NCBI RefSeq assembly: GCF_004022465.1
Contig: NZ_SAVA01000001.1
Coordinates: 372,001 to 436,000, forward strand
Direction of reading: 5' to 3'
DNA length: 64,000 nt
Source of the DNA: Rhodobacter huangdaonensis
GTDB taxonomy: Bacteria > Pseudomonadota > Alphaproteobacteria > Rhodobacterales > Rhodobacteraceae
This document shows, in pieces, positions 49,475-62,138 of the stretch (position 1 is the stretch's first letter; the number at the start of each line of letters is the position of its first letter). Made by a program: the position numbers and the translations under genes. The notes below the pieces were generated by a model. That model had not been told where the DNA came from, ran no database searches, and saw nothing but the letters and a program-made list of their open reading frames with translations.

Positions 49475-50350
49475 TCAGAGCGCCTCGGCGCCCGAAATGA
49501 TTTCGATGAGCTCTTTGGTGATCGCGGCCTGGCGCGAGCGGTTGTACTCGATCGTCAGCTTGTCGATCATGTCGCCCGCGTTGCGGGTGGCGTTGTCCAT
49601 CGCCGACATCTGGGCGCCGTTGAACGAGGCGTTGTTCTCGAGCAGCGCCGAGAAGATCGCCGTCGAGACACCGCGCGGCAGCAGGTCGTGGAGGATCGCC
49701 TCCTCGCTCGGCTCGTAGTCGAAGAGCGCCGAGGAACCATGCCCCTCGCTTTCCTCGAACTGGGCCGGGATCACCTGTTTCGCCGTCGGCACCTGCGAGA
49801 TCACGCTCTCGAAGACCGAGTAGAAGATCGTCGCGACATCGAATTCGCCGGCGTCGAAGCGGGCGAGAATGTCGCGGCCGATCCCGCGGGCGGTGAGATA
49901 GGTGAGTTTCTTCACCTCGCTCAGGTCGATATGCCCGACGAAATACTGGCCATAGTCGCGGCGCATCGCGTCGCGGCCCTTCTTGCCGACGGTGAGGATC
50001 TTCACCGTCTTGCCGGCGGCCAGCAGTTCATCCACCCGGTGCCGCGCAAGCTTGGCGATATTGGCGTTGAAGCCACCGCAAAGCCCGCGTTCGCCGGTCA
50101 TCACCACCAGAAGGTGGGTCTGGTCAGAGCCCGTCCCGGCCAGAAGCCGGGGCGCAGAGGCAGAGCCGCCGACCGAGGCCGCAAGGCTGGTCATCACGGC
50201 GTTCATCCGCTCGGCATAGGGCCGGGCGTGTTCGGCGGCTTCCTGGGCGCGGCGGAGCTTTGCCGCCGCGACCATCTGCATCGCCTTCGTGATCTTACGA
50301 GTGTTCTTGACACTCGCGATCCGGTTCTTGAGGTCCTTAAGGCTGGGCAT
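49475..50350 (-). CDS. atpG: ATP synthase gamma subunit
   Basis: 291 residues. The N-terminal helix MPSLKDLKNRIASVKNTRKITKAMQMVAAAKLRRA-type start and the C-terminal helix (NATRNAGDMIDKLTIEYNRSRQAAITKELIEI) that form the rotor coiled coil are intact. Central shaft coupling proton flow to catalysis. Twenty-one bp after atpA. Confidence 0.97.
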   Translation of the reverse strand: MPSLKDLKNRIASVKNTRKITKAMQMVAAAKLRRAQEAAEHARPYAERMNAVMTSLAASVGGSASAPRLLAGTGSDQTHLLVVMTGERGLCGGFNANIAKLARHRVDELLAAGKTVKILTVGKKGRDAMRRDYGQYFVGHIDLSEVKKLTYLTARGIGRDILARFDAGEFDVATIFYSVFESVISQVPTAKQVIPAQFEESEGHGSSALFDYEPSEEAILHDLLPRGVSTAIFSALLENNASFNGAQMSAMDNATRNAGDMIDKLTIEYNRSRQAAITKELIEIISGAEAL

Positions 50351-50371
50351 GTCCCTGTCCTTTCAGGCGGG

Positions 50372-51900
<1,529 letters not shown>

Positions 51901-51901
<1 letters not shown>

Positions 51902-52461
51902 TATCCGACCTCTTTCATGGTGTTCTGGAGAGAAGCGAGCTTCGAGCGGATCGAGGTGTCGATCATGCGCGAGCCCAGCCTGACAATCATTCCGCCGATC
52001 AGGCTGTCATCGACGGCAACGTTGAGTTTGACGGTCTTGCCCGTCTTTTCCTGCAGCGTGGCGGCCAGCTTGGCGGCCTGCGCATCGCTGAGGGGCGCGG
52101 CGGCAGTGACCTCGGCGGTCATCTCGCCCTTCGCCGTGGCAATCGCCTCGGCCAGCGCCTTGAGAAGCTGCGGCAGCGCGAACAGGCGCCGCTTGCTCGC
52201 CATCAGCGCGAGGCCCTGCGCCATCGGCGCCGAGAGCCCCATGCGCGCGGCCACCGCGGCGATCGCCTTGCCCTGGTCATCGCGGCTGTAGAGCGGCGAG
52301 GAGATCAGGTCGCGCAGCTCGGCCGAAGCGGCCAGCGCCGCGCCGAGCGCGCCGACATCGGCCTCGAGGGCGTCAACGCCCCCGGCATCCCGTGCGAGTT
52401 CGAAGATGGCCGTGGCATAGCGCCCGGCGATGGCTGCGGAAATCGAAGCTGGTTCGGACAC
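51901..52461 (-). CDS. atpH: ATP synthase delta subunit
   Basis: 186 residues from a GTG at 52461, giving (M)SEPASISAAIAGRYATAIFEL, the family N-terminus. GGAAGG lies 6 bp before that GTG; another GTG two codons earlier sits immediately on the ribosome binding site and is unlikely. The subunit links F1 to the peripheral stalk. First gene of atpHAGDC; F0 genes are not in the window, as usual in alphaproteobacteria. Confidence 0.94.
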
Positions 52462-52786
52462 GTCCACCCTTCCGATGCTCTTGCCCCCGCGCGTCCGATC
52501 CGATCGCACCGACCGGGCCGGGCCGGAGGCTCCCTTCGGCGCGCGGGTTCCCGCCCTTACGCCGCATTCGGGACCGCGTGTAGCAGAGCGTTCCCCCCCT
52601 CGCAACCGTCTTGCACAACAGAATGTGAATGGGGTGAACGGAATTGCACCGGGGCCGAGACTGTTAGCGCAAGCCCTTCGGAAGTTGCGGCGCTAACACG
52701 ATGCCGCAATGCAGCATTGCGCCTCCGGAAGGGCTGCCGCGGGGGCCCGGGAGGCGCGTGATTCCCCGGCGGCAAGGCGGCCCGGC
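52462..52786. promoter_or_regulatory. Leader/promoter region of atpHAGDC with two dyads
   Basis: 325 bp without a gene. TGTTAGCGC (52662-52670) is repeated inverted as GCGCTAACA (52690-52698), 19 bp apart. Close by, CGCAATGC and GCATTGCG flank one base at 52705-52721, a perfect dyad. Both lie about 200-260 bp before atpH. They could be regulator sites or end structures for the upstream methyltransferase transcript. No clear -35/-10 pair was found. Confidence 0.5.
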
Positions 52787-53545
52787 TCAGACCGGATCGG
52801 CCATCGGTTTCGCCGCCCCCTCGAGGATCGACAGCGGCTTGCGCACCGCCGCCCCCAGCCCCGGCCGGCGCGGTGAATGCACCTGTTTCGAGAGCTCGAG
52901 AAACAGCACGCCCGCCGCAAGGAAGCCCGACACCCGCGCCCCCATCCGCTCCCACATCGCCGCCGAGCGCAGCCAGAACCGGCGGTGCGAGGGCGGGATA
53001 TAAAGAGCCGCGGCATGACGCTCGGGCACGAAGCCCGCCCGGCGCGCCTGCAGGTCGAGCTGCCCGAGCGAGTAGGGCCGGCCAAAGCCGAAAGGCGTGG
53101 TCTCGCGCGGGGCCCAGAGCCCCGAGCGGTTCGGCACGATCAGCATCGCCCGCCCGCCGGGGCCAAGCACCCGCCAGCACTCCTCCAAAAGCGCATCGGG
53201 GTTGTCCGAAACCTCGAGCCCGTGCAGCACGACGAGCCGGTCGACCATGCCGGTCTCGAGCGGCCAGCGCGTCTCCTCGCACAGCACCGAGACATTGGGC
53301 ATCCCCGCGGGCCAGGGCATCACCCCCTGCGCCGCCGGCATCAGCCCGATCACCCGCCGCGCCGGCGCCAGATAGGGGCGCAACAGCGGCACGGCAAAGC
53401 CGTAACCCGCCACCGTCAGCCCCGCCATCTCGGCCGAGGTCGCGGGCCAAAGCTCGAGCAGACGGTCGCGCACCGCCCGCTGCGCCGCACGGCCCAACTG
53501 GGTGCGATAATAGAAATTGCGCAGGTCGAGCACGTCGAGGTGCAT
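52787..53545 (-). CDS. Class I SAM-dependent methyltransferase
   Basis: 252 residues from the ATG at 53545 (MHLDVLDLRNFYYRTQLG). The glycine-rich motif I is degenerate (LTVAGYGFAVPLLRPYL), followed by RVIGLMPA, and the DALLEECWRVLGPGGRAMLIVPN motif typical of Methyltransf_11 proteins. RNFYYRTQLGR is common to a Rhodobacteraceae group often found beside gloB. The substrate is unknown. It is divergent from gloB with 62 bp between. Confidence 0.83.
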   Translation of the reverse strand: MHLDVLDLRNFYYRTQLGRAAQRAVRDRLLELWPATSAEMAGLTVAGYGFAVPLLRPYLAPARRVIGLMPAAQGVMPWPAGMPNVSVLCEETRWPLETGMVDRLVVLHGLEVSDNPDALLEECWRVLGPGGRAMLIVPNRSGLWAPRETTPFGFGRPYSLGQLDLQARRAGFVPERHAAALYIPPSHRRFWLRSAAMWERMGARVSGFLAAGVLFLELSKQVHSPRRPGLGAAVRKPLSILEGAAKPMADPV

Positions 53546-53607
53546 TGCGTGCGGTCCCTCCCCGGGCGTAACTGGGGGCCACAATAGCGAATGCGACACG
53601 AAAAGCC

Positions 53608-54378
53608 ATGACCCTCGAATTGCTGATCGTCCCCTGTCTTGCCGACAATTACGCCTATCTGCTGCACGATGCCGGCAGCGGCACGACCGCCGTCGTCGAT
53701 GTGCCCGAGGCGGCGCCGGTGCAACAAGTGCTGGCCGAGCGCGGCTGGCGGCTCGACACGATCCTGCTCACCCACCACCACAACGACCACATCGCCGGGG
53801 TGCCGGCGCTCGCGGGTGCGACCGGGGCCGCGGTGATCGGCGCCGCGGCCGACGCGCACCGGCTGCCGCCGCTGAGCACGGCCGTGCATCCGGGGCAGGT
53901 GATCGAGGTCGCGGGCCACCGCACCGAGGTGCTCGACGCCGCGGGCCACACGCTCGGTCACATCGCCTTTTACCTGCCGCTCGCGGGGCTGCTGTTCTCC
54001 GGAGACAGCCTGATGAGCTGGGGCTGCGGGCGGCTCTTCGAGGGCAGCCCGGCGCAGATGCTTGCCACGCTGACCCGGATGGCGGCGCTGCCGGGCGACA
54101 CGCTGGTCTGCTCGGGCCACGAATACACCGAGGCGAATGGCCGCTTCGCGCTGAGCCTCGAGCCCGGGGCCCCTGCCCTGCGCGCGCGGATGGCCGAGGT
54201 GCAGGCGCTGCGCGCCGAGGGCCGGCCGACGGTGCCGGCGCGGCTCGACCTCGAGCAAGCGACGAACCCGTTCCTGCGCGGGACCGATCCGGCGCTGAAA
54301 CGCGCCCTCGGCCTTGCCCCCGAAGCCAGCGCGCTTGCCACCTTCACCGAGGCGCGGGCACGCAAGGACCGGTTCTGA
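53608..54378 (+). CDS. gloB: Hydroxyacylglutathione hydrolase (glyoxalase II)
   Basis: 256 residues, metallo-beta-lactamase fold. THHHNDHIAG supplies HxHxDH (His56, His58, Asp60, His61); DAAGHTLGH, FSGDSLMSWGCGR and CSGHEYTEAN complete the site. It hydrolyses S-lactoylglutathione in methylglyoxal detoxification. The C-terminal glutathione-binding KRALGL and ARKDRF are kept. ATG after GACACGAAAAGCC; weak ribosome binding site. Confidence 0.94.
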   Translation: MTLELLIVPCLADNYAYLLHDAGSGTTAVVDVPEAAPVQQVLAERGWRLDTILLTHHHNDHIAGVPALAGATGAAVIGAAADAHRLPPLSTAVHPGQVIEVAGHRTEVLDAAGHTLGHIAFYLPLAGLLFSGDSLMSWGCGRLFEGSPAQMLATLTRMAALPGDTLVCSGHEYTEANGRFALSLEPGAPALRARMAEVQALRAEGRPTVPARLDLEQATNPFLRGTDPALKRALGLAPEASALATFTEARARKDRF

Positions 54379-54394
54379 GCGCTCGGCGGGCCGC

Positions 54395-55849
54395 TCAGCG
54401 CGGCCCGTCGCCGTTCTTGCCGGGCTCGGCCGGGGTCTGATCTTCCGGCTCGCGGTCGTCGAACACCGCCTCGGCCTCGGCCACCGCCGCCACCTCCTGC
54501 GCCGCCGCCGCCCGCCCCGCCGCCCCGGCCGCGCGGGCCTGGCGCAGCGCATCGGCGACGAAGAGGCGCGACAGCGTGGCATAGAGCGGCTCGGGCGAGA
54601 TGAAGCGCGAGGTGCCATAGCCGAGCATCGCCGCCGCCATCACCGGCACGATGATCTCGTGGTTGCCGGTCATCTCGATGATGATGACGAAAGCGGTCAT
54701 CGGCGCCTGCGTCACGCCGGCGAAATAGCCCGCCATGCCGAGGATCGCGGCAAGGCCCACCTCGGTCGACAGGATCAGCGCCACGGTGGCCCCAAGCCCG
54801 GCCCCGACCGAGAGCGAGGGCGCGAACAGCCCGCCCGGAATCCCCGAGACGGTGGCGGCCAGGGTCGAGACGAGCTTGGCCAGGAAATAGGTGGGCGGCG
54901 GCGCCTGCCCCTCGATCGCGGCGCGGGCGACATCATAGCCCGTGCCCCAGGTCAGCCCGTCGCAGGCGACGCCCGCGACGGCGGTGACGATGCCCGCAAC
55001 CAGCGCCACGATCACCGTCTTGCGCCCGGCCGAGGCCGAGCGCCACCGCCGCAGCCGGCGGGTGATGAGGATCGTGCCGCGGCTGAACAGTGCCCCTGCC
55101 AGGCCGCCGGCAAGGCCGCAGACCAGCACCATCACCCAGTCGCGCCAGCCATTCGCCAGCGCATCGGAATGGCCGAAATAGGTGTAGTTGCCGAGAATGC
55201 CGAGCGAGGAGAGACCGGCGATGATGACGGTGATCAGCACCACGCCGTTGGTGCGCGCCTTGTAGGCGCGGCTCATCTCCTCGATCGCGAAGACGATGCC
55301 CGCAACCGGGGTGTTGAAGGCCGCCGCGATGCCCGCGGCCGAGCCCGCAAGGATCAGCCCGCGCCCGGCCGGGATGCCCCCGAAGCGCCCCGCCGCCATC
55401 ATGATCGAGGCGCCCACCTGCACCGTCGGCCCCTCGCGCCCGATCGAGGCGCCGCAAAACAGGCCGACCACGGTCAGCGCCACCTTGCCCACGGCGATCT
55501 TCAGGCTCAGCATCGCGCCGCGGTCGGGCAGGTCGCGCAGCACCCGCGCCGCCATCGCCTGCGGGATGCCCGAGCCCTGCGAGTTCGGGATCCAGCTTTG
55601 CGCCACCCAGGCGCAGGCGACGAAGCCGAGCGGGGTGACGATCAGCGGCGCCAGGCGGAAATCCTCGGTCGCGGCAAAGGCGGCGAAGGTCTTCTGCGCG
55701 AAATCGGCCGCGATCGCGAAACCTGCGCTGATCGCGCCGATCGCCAGCGCGCCGAGCCAGAACACGAACCGCGACTTCCACAGCCGGGGCGCGTTCATCG
55801 CCCGCGAGCGACGCCACATCGCGAGGCGCGAGATCCGGAAGGAGGCCAT
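54395..55849 (-). CDS. ClC-family chloride channel/antiporter
   Basis: 484 residues from the ATG at 55849. The selectivity motifs GSGIP (92-96), GREGP (138-142, gating Glu139) and GGLFAPSLSVGA are present, and AIEEMS has the position of the internal proton glutamate (about 190), which suggests a Cl-/H+ antiporter. Ten or more membrane helices. An acidic C-terminal tail follows in place of CBS domains (ends PAEPGKNGDGPR). The leader has a direct repeat GGAAAGAAC twice just before the start. A GTG at 55903 would add 18 residues. Confidence 0.9.
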   Translation of the reverse strand: MASFRISRLAMWRRSRAMNAPRLWKSRFVFWLGALAIGAISAGFAIAADFAQKTFAAFAATEDFRLAPLIVTPLGFVACAWVAQSWIPNSQGSGIPQAMAARVLRDLPDRGAMLSLKIAVGKVALTVVGLFCGASIGREGPTVQVGASIMMAAGRFGGIPAGRGLILAGSAAGIAAAFNTPVAGIVFAIEEMSRAYKARTNGVVLITVIIAGLSSLGILGNYTYFGHSDALANGWRDWVMVLVCGLAGGLAGALFSRGTILITRRLRRWRSASAGRKTVIVALVAGIVTAVAGVACDGLTWGTGYDVARAAIEGQAPPPTYFLAKLVSTLAATVSGIPGGLFAPSLSVGAGLGATVALILSTEVGLAAILGMAGYFAGVTQAPMTAFVIIIEMTGNHEIIVPVMAAAMLGYGTSRFISPEPLYATLSRLFVADALRQARAAGAAGRAAAAQEVAAVAEAEAVFDDREPEDQTPAEPGKNGDGPR

Positions 55850-56148
55850 CGTTCTTTCCGTTCTTTCCGTATCGAGAGGCCCTTCCAATGAACCCTCCCC
55901 CACCCTATTTCAACCCGGAACTGGCTTTGACGCGGGATTTCCGCCCCTGTAGCCAGGCCCCCGGAGCGCGGAGCGCCTGCCCTGATGGCAGGAGATCGGG
56001 CGGGTGTCCTGTTCACTTTTCGGGCAGAACGGAAACAGTGAGTGATTTTTACGCAAAGAGGGCTTGAAGCGCGGCCATTTCCGCCGAACTTTAATCCCAT
56101 AAGGCCAGCAAAGGGCTCAGGCCCCGCACCGCAGGAAAGGAGCACCAT
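55850..56148. other. Intergenic region between the ClC gene and clpA
   Basis: 299 bp between divergent genes. A strong ribosome binding site for clpA (AAAGGAG) stands at 56137-56143. I looked for a heat-shock promoter: CTTGAA at 56063 and CCATTT at 56075 are only 6 bp apart and so do not form one. No RNA gene seen. Confidence 0.4.
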
Positions 56149-58470
<2,322 letters not shown>

Positions 58471-58473
58471 GCG

Positions 58474-59457
58474 ATGCAGCGCCTGCGCCATCCGATCCCG
58501 GCCCTGATCCTCGGGGCCGGGATTTTTCTTGCCCCGGCCGCACGGGCTGCGGACATCACGCTGACCCTGCCGATCGACTGCAGGCTGGGCGAGACCTGCT
58601 ACATCCAGCATTACCCCGACCGCGACCCGGGCCCGGGGGTGCGCGACTACAGCTGTGGCGCCGTCACCTACGAGGGCCATGACGGCACCGATTTCGCCCT
58701 GCCCACCCGCGCCGCGATGGCGGCGGGTGTCGCGGTGCTGGCGGCCGCTCCGGGCCGGGTGCGGGCGGTGCGCGACGGCGAGGCGGACGGCGCGCTGCTT
58801 GCCGGCGCGAGCGTGAAGGGCAAGGAATGCGGCAACGGCGTGCTGATCGAGCATGGCGCGGGCTGGCAGACGCAATATTGCCACCTGAGGCGCGGCTCGA
58901 TCCGGGTGCAGCCGGGCGAGACGGTTGCGGCGGGCACGCCGCTCGGCCTCGTGGGCATGTCGGGTCTGGCCGAGTTCCCGCACCTGCACCTGACGCTGCG
59001 CGAGAACGGCACGCCGGTCGACCCGTTCCGGCCCGCCCACGACGCGAGCTGCACCGCCGTGGCGCAGACCGGCCTGTGGGGCAGCGCCCTGCCCTACCGC
59101 CCCGGCGGCCTGCTCGAGACGGGGCTCGCCATCGCCCCGCCCGATTACGGCGCGGTCCGGGCCGGGCTGCCGCCCGCGACGCGGTTGCCGGCCGATGCCG
59201 GGGCGCTGCTGCTGTGGGCCTATGGCTGGGAAAGCGTGACCGGCGACGTGCTGCGCTTTGTCATCGACGGCCCCGCGGGGTTCCGCTTCGAGCAGGAGAG
59301 GCCGCTCAAGAAGGGGCAGGCGCTGTTTCTCGGCTATGCCGGGCGCAAGGCTCCCACGGCCGGTTTCCCGGCCGGCACCTACCGCGCCGAGGCGAGCCTC
59401 CTGCGTGCGGGCAAGGTGATCGCACAACGCAGCACCCTGGCCGATCTCGGCGGCTGA
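58474..59457 (+). CDS. Secreted M23-family metallopeptidase
   Basis: 327 residues. A signal peptide ends at PAARA (about 25). The M23/LytM zinc site is EGHDGTDF (His69, Asp73) and HLHL (His170, His172), with His137 in YCHL as the general base. Four Cys residues (36, 42, 61, 120) could form disulfides. M23 peptidases cut peptidoglycan cross-links. A C-terminal beta-rich part (180-327) is of unknown function. It starts 3 bp after clpA, an odd neighbour, so it may be read from the clpA transcript. Confidence 0.87.
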   Translation: MQRLRHPIPALILGAGIFLAPAARAADITLTLPIDCRLGETCYIQHYPDRDPGPGVRDYSCGAVTYEGHDGTDFALPTRAAMAAGVAVLAAAPGRVRAVRDGEADGALLAGASVKGKECGNGVLIEHGAGWQTQYCHLRRGSIRVQPGETVAAGTPLGLVGMSGLAEFPHLHLTLRENGTPVDPFRPAHDASCTAVAQTGLWGSALPYRPGGLLETGLAIAPPDYGAVRAGLPPATRLPADAGALLLWAYGWESVTGDVLRFVIDGPAGFRFEQERPLKKGQALFLGYAGRKAPTAGFPAGTYRAEASLLRAGKVIAQRSTLADLGG

Positions 59458-59475
59458 TGAGGGCGCACAGGAAAA

Positions 59476-59496
59476 GGGCGGGCCAGGGGCCCGCCC
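59476..59496 (-). terminator. Terminator of the acyl-CoA synthetase gene
   Basis: GGGCGGGCC (59476-59484), loop AGG, GGCCCGCCC (59488-59496), followed leftwards by TTTTCC. It lies 15 bp after the stop and can also end the clpA-M23 transcript. Confidence 0.7.
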
Positions 59497-59511
59497 GCAG
59501 TCATCCGCCGC

Positions 59512-61404
59512 TTACTTCGCCCATTCCCAGGGCACGGTGAACTCGCCGAGCCGGTGCTTGATCACCTCGTCCTCGACCGCGCCGGTGGTGGCGATCTGGG
59601 CCACCAGACCACGTTTCTTGTCCTCGATCACCGAAACGACATGAGCGGCGATGCCCGCTTCGCCCAGGGCCGCATCCAGCACCCGCTGGATCGCCCGCTT
59701 GCGCAGGTCGGGCTTGAAGATCTTGCCGACCGCGGTCTTCGGCAGCTCGGGCATGATCTCGATGTGCTTCGGGATCGCGGCGCGTTCATGGATGTGCTTC
59801 TTCGCATGGGCCATGATCTCGGCCTCGGTCACCTCGGCGCCCGCGACCAGCTCGACATAGGCGCAGGGAAGCTCGCCCGCGAAGCTGTCGGGCTGGCCGA
59901 TGGCGCCGGCGAAGGCGACCGCCGGATGGCTGAGCAACGCCTCCTCGATCTCGGCCGGGTCGATGTTGTGGCCGCCGCGGATGATCAGGTCCTTCGCCCG
60001 CCCGGTGATCCACAGATAGCCATCGGCGTCGAGACGGCCAAGGTCGCCGGTGCGCAGGAAGCGGTCCTCGGCGAAGAGGTCATGGTTCTTGTCGGGCTCG
60101 GTATAGGTCGAGCCCTCGAACACGCCCGGGTTGGCGACGCAGATCTCGCCGACCTCGTCGACGCCGCATTCGATGTATTCGTGGTTCACCCGGCGCAGGA
60201 TCCGCACATGGGTATAGGGCAGCGGCAGACCGACCGAGCCCACCTTCTTCTTGCCGTCGGGCGGGTTCACCGCAACGAGGCAGGTCGCCTCGGTCAGCCC
60301 GTAGCCCTCGCAGACCTCGACCCCGGTCGCCTCGCGGAAGCGGTTGTAAAGCTCGACCGGCAGCGCCGCCGAGCCCGAGATTGCCGTGCGCAGCGAGGAG
60401 ATATCGGCATTCACCGGGCGCTGCATCAGCGCCGAGATCGCCGTCGGCACGGTGATCAGGAAGGTGACCTGCCAGCGTTCGACCAGCTTCCAGAAATTGT
60501 CGAAGACGCCCTCGCCGCGATAGCCCGCGGGCGTCGGCATCACCACATGCGACCCGGCCGCGATTGCCGACATCATGATCGGATAGGCGGCGAAGACATG
60601 AAACAGCGGCAGCGGGCAGATCATCACGTCGGTCTCGTCAAAGAGCAGCGTGCCGCCGAGCCAGCCGTTGTAGATCATCCCCGAATACTTGTGCTGCGCC
60701 ACCTTCGGCATGCCGGTGGTGCCGCCGGTGTGGAAATAGGCCGCGACCCGGTCGCCGGTGCTGTCGGCGAAGGTCAGCCGGTCGCCCGGCATCTTCGCGC
60801 ATTCGCGGTTGAAATCGAAGATGTCGGCGTGGTGGCGGGTCTCGACCTTCGGGCGCAGGAAGGGGACGATCCAGCTTTTCGGCGGCGCGAGATAGCGGTT
60901 CAGGTCGATCTCGAGCACGGTCTGCACGTTCGGCGCGAACTTCACCGCCTGGGCCGCCTTCTGCGCCACATCGGTCTTCGGGAAGGCCTTGAGCGTGACC
61001 AGCACCTTGGCCTTGGTCTCGCGCAGGATCGCCGAGATCTGCTCGGCTTCGAGGAGCGGGTTGATCGGGTTGACGATGCCCGCGGTGGCACCGCCAAGAA
61101 GCGTGATCGCGGTCTCGAGGCAGTTCGGCAGCATGTAGGCCACCGTGTCGCCCTCGCCGACGCCAAGGCTGCGCAGCAGGTTCGCGGCCTGCGTCACCCG
61201 GGCATGGAGCGCCGCCCAGCTCAGCGTCTGTGCCGGCGCCTGCGGGTCCGAGAACAGCTGGAACGACAGTGCCGGACGCGCGCCGTGGCGCTCTTTCGTC
61301 CGCGTCAGGAATTCATAGAGCGTCTTCGCAGTGTCGCGTTCTGCCCAGGGCATCTCGCGCTCGATACGATCACGATCCGCAACCGTGGCATAGATTTCCG
61401 CCAT
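59512..61404 (-). CDS. AMP-forming acyl-CoA synthetase
   Basis: 630 residues of the ANL superfamily: YFHTGGTTGMPKVAQH, CEGYGLTEATC, RTGDLGR, TGRAKDLIIRGGHNIDP and the catalytic Lys in AVGKIFKPDL. It activates a carboxylic acid to the CoA thioester. The CoA ligase of the aromatic island (20348-22228) is a clear paralogue: same length, same altered first motif, same ending IFKP. Substrate, probably a fatty or aryl acid, is not evident. It stands alone; the next upstream gene starts at 62012. Confidence 0.9.
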   Translation of the reverse strand: MAEIYATVADRDRIEREMPWAERDTAKTLYEFLTRTKERHGARPALSFQLFSDPQAPAQTLSWAALHARVTQAANLLRSLGVGEGDTVAYMLPNCLETAITLLGGATAGIVNPINPLLEAEQISAILRETKAKVLVTLKAFPKTDVAQKAAQAVKFAPNVQTVLEIDLNRYLAPPKSWIVPFLRPKVETRHHADIFDFNRECAKMPGDRLTFADSTGDRVAAYFHTGGTTGMPKVAQHKYSGMIYNGWLGGTLLFDETDVMICPLPLFHVFAAYPIMMSAIAAGSHVVMPTPAGYRGEGVFDNFWKLVERWQVTFLITVPTAISALMQRPVNADISSLRTAISGSAALPVELYNRFREATGVEVCEGYGLTEATCLVAVNPPDGKKKVGSVGLPLPYTHVRILRRVNHEYIECGVDEVGEICVANPGVFEGSTYTEPDKNHDLFAEDRFLRTGDLGRLDADGYLWITGRAKDLIIRGGHNIDPAEIEEALLSHPAVAFAGAIGQPDSFAGELPCAYVELVAGAEVTEAEIMAHAKKHIHERAAIPKHIEIMPELPKTAVGKIFKPDLRKRAIQRVLDAALGEAGIAAHVVSVIEDKKRGLVAQIATTGAVEDEVIKHRLGEFTVPWEWAK

Positions 61405-61568
61405 TTCAACCTCCCCTGCCCGTTCCTCCTCGGGCCTCGCCCGCAGAATGCGTCAAAGCGCCGATAGGCGGCAAGGGCAAGGCTTACCAAAACGTCACGT
61501 CATGGCAGCCATGACGCGAGGGAAGGGCTCCGCCCGCCTGCGGTGCGGACGGAGGCCCCGCGTCCGGC

Positions 61569-62012
61569 TCAGGCCTTGGCGCCGGGGATGCGCAGCATCT
61601 GGCCCGGATAGATCTTGTCGGGATGGCTCAGCATCGGCTTGTTCGCCTCGAAAATCTCGGGATAGCGGTTGGCGTTGCCGAGGTATTTCTTCGCGATCGC
61701 CGACAGCGTGTCGCCCTTTTCCACAGTGTGGAAGACCGCGGCCTGGGTGTCCTCGTCGTGATCGGTCTCGACCTGCGCGACGCCGCCGACATTGCCGACC
61801 GCCAGAATGATCTTTTCCTTCGTCGCCGCATCGACCGCCTTGCCCGAGACGGTGACCTTGTCGCCCTCGACCTTCAGGTCAACGCCGCTGGTGTCGAGGC
61901 CGAGATCCTTCAGCTCGGCTTTCAGCACCTCGGCCTTCGGCGCCTCGGCGGCCTCCGCCTTGCCGCCAAACAGCGATTTTCCGGCGTCCTTCACGAAATT
62001 CCACAGGCCCAT
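61569..62012 (-). CDS. BON-LysM domain protein (YgaU/Kbp-like)
   Basis: 147 residues: an N-terminal linker, a BON-like domain (about 28-83, LKAELKDLGLDTSGVDLKVEGD) and a C-terminal LysM domain (95-145, FHTVEKGDTLSAIAKKYLGNAN). This is the order of E. coli YgaU/Kbp, which binds K+. No signal peptide, so cytosolic like Kbp. The ATG at 62012 is preceded by GAGGAGAGAG. Neighbours give no clue. Confidence 0.9.
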   Translation of the reverse strand: MGLWNFVKDAGKSLFGGKAEAAEAPKAEVLKAELKDLGLDTSGVDLKVEGDKVTVSGKAVDAATKEKIILAVGNVGGVAQVETDHDEDTQAAVFHTVEKGDTLSAIAKKYLGNANRYPEIFEANKPMLSHPDKIYPGQMLRIPGAKA

Positions 62013-62138
62013 GTCTCTCTCCTCTGCCAGTCCGCGCCCCCGGCACAGGCCGGGCACGGGGACCAGCCTGCCCCGGAACGCACAAGGGCGACAGGGGGAA
62101 AAACCGGGCTGCGGCCGCAGTCCGGCGGATAACCGCCC

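Noticed and set aside
56063..56080. Heat-shock promoter before clpA
   Set aside because: CTTGAA and CCATTT are present, but only 6 bp apart, far below the 13-17 bp needed.
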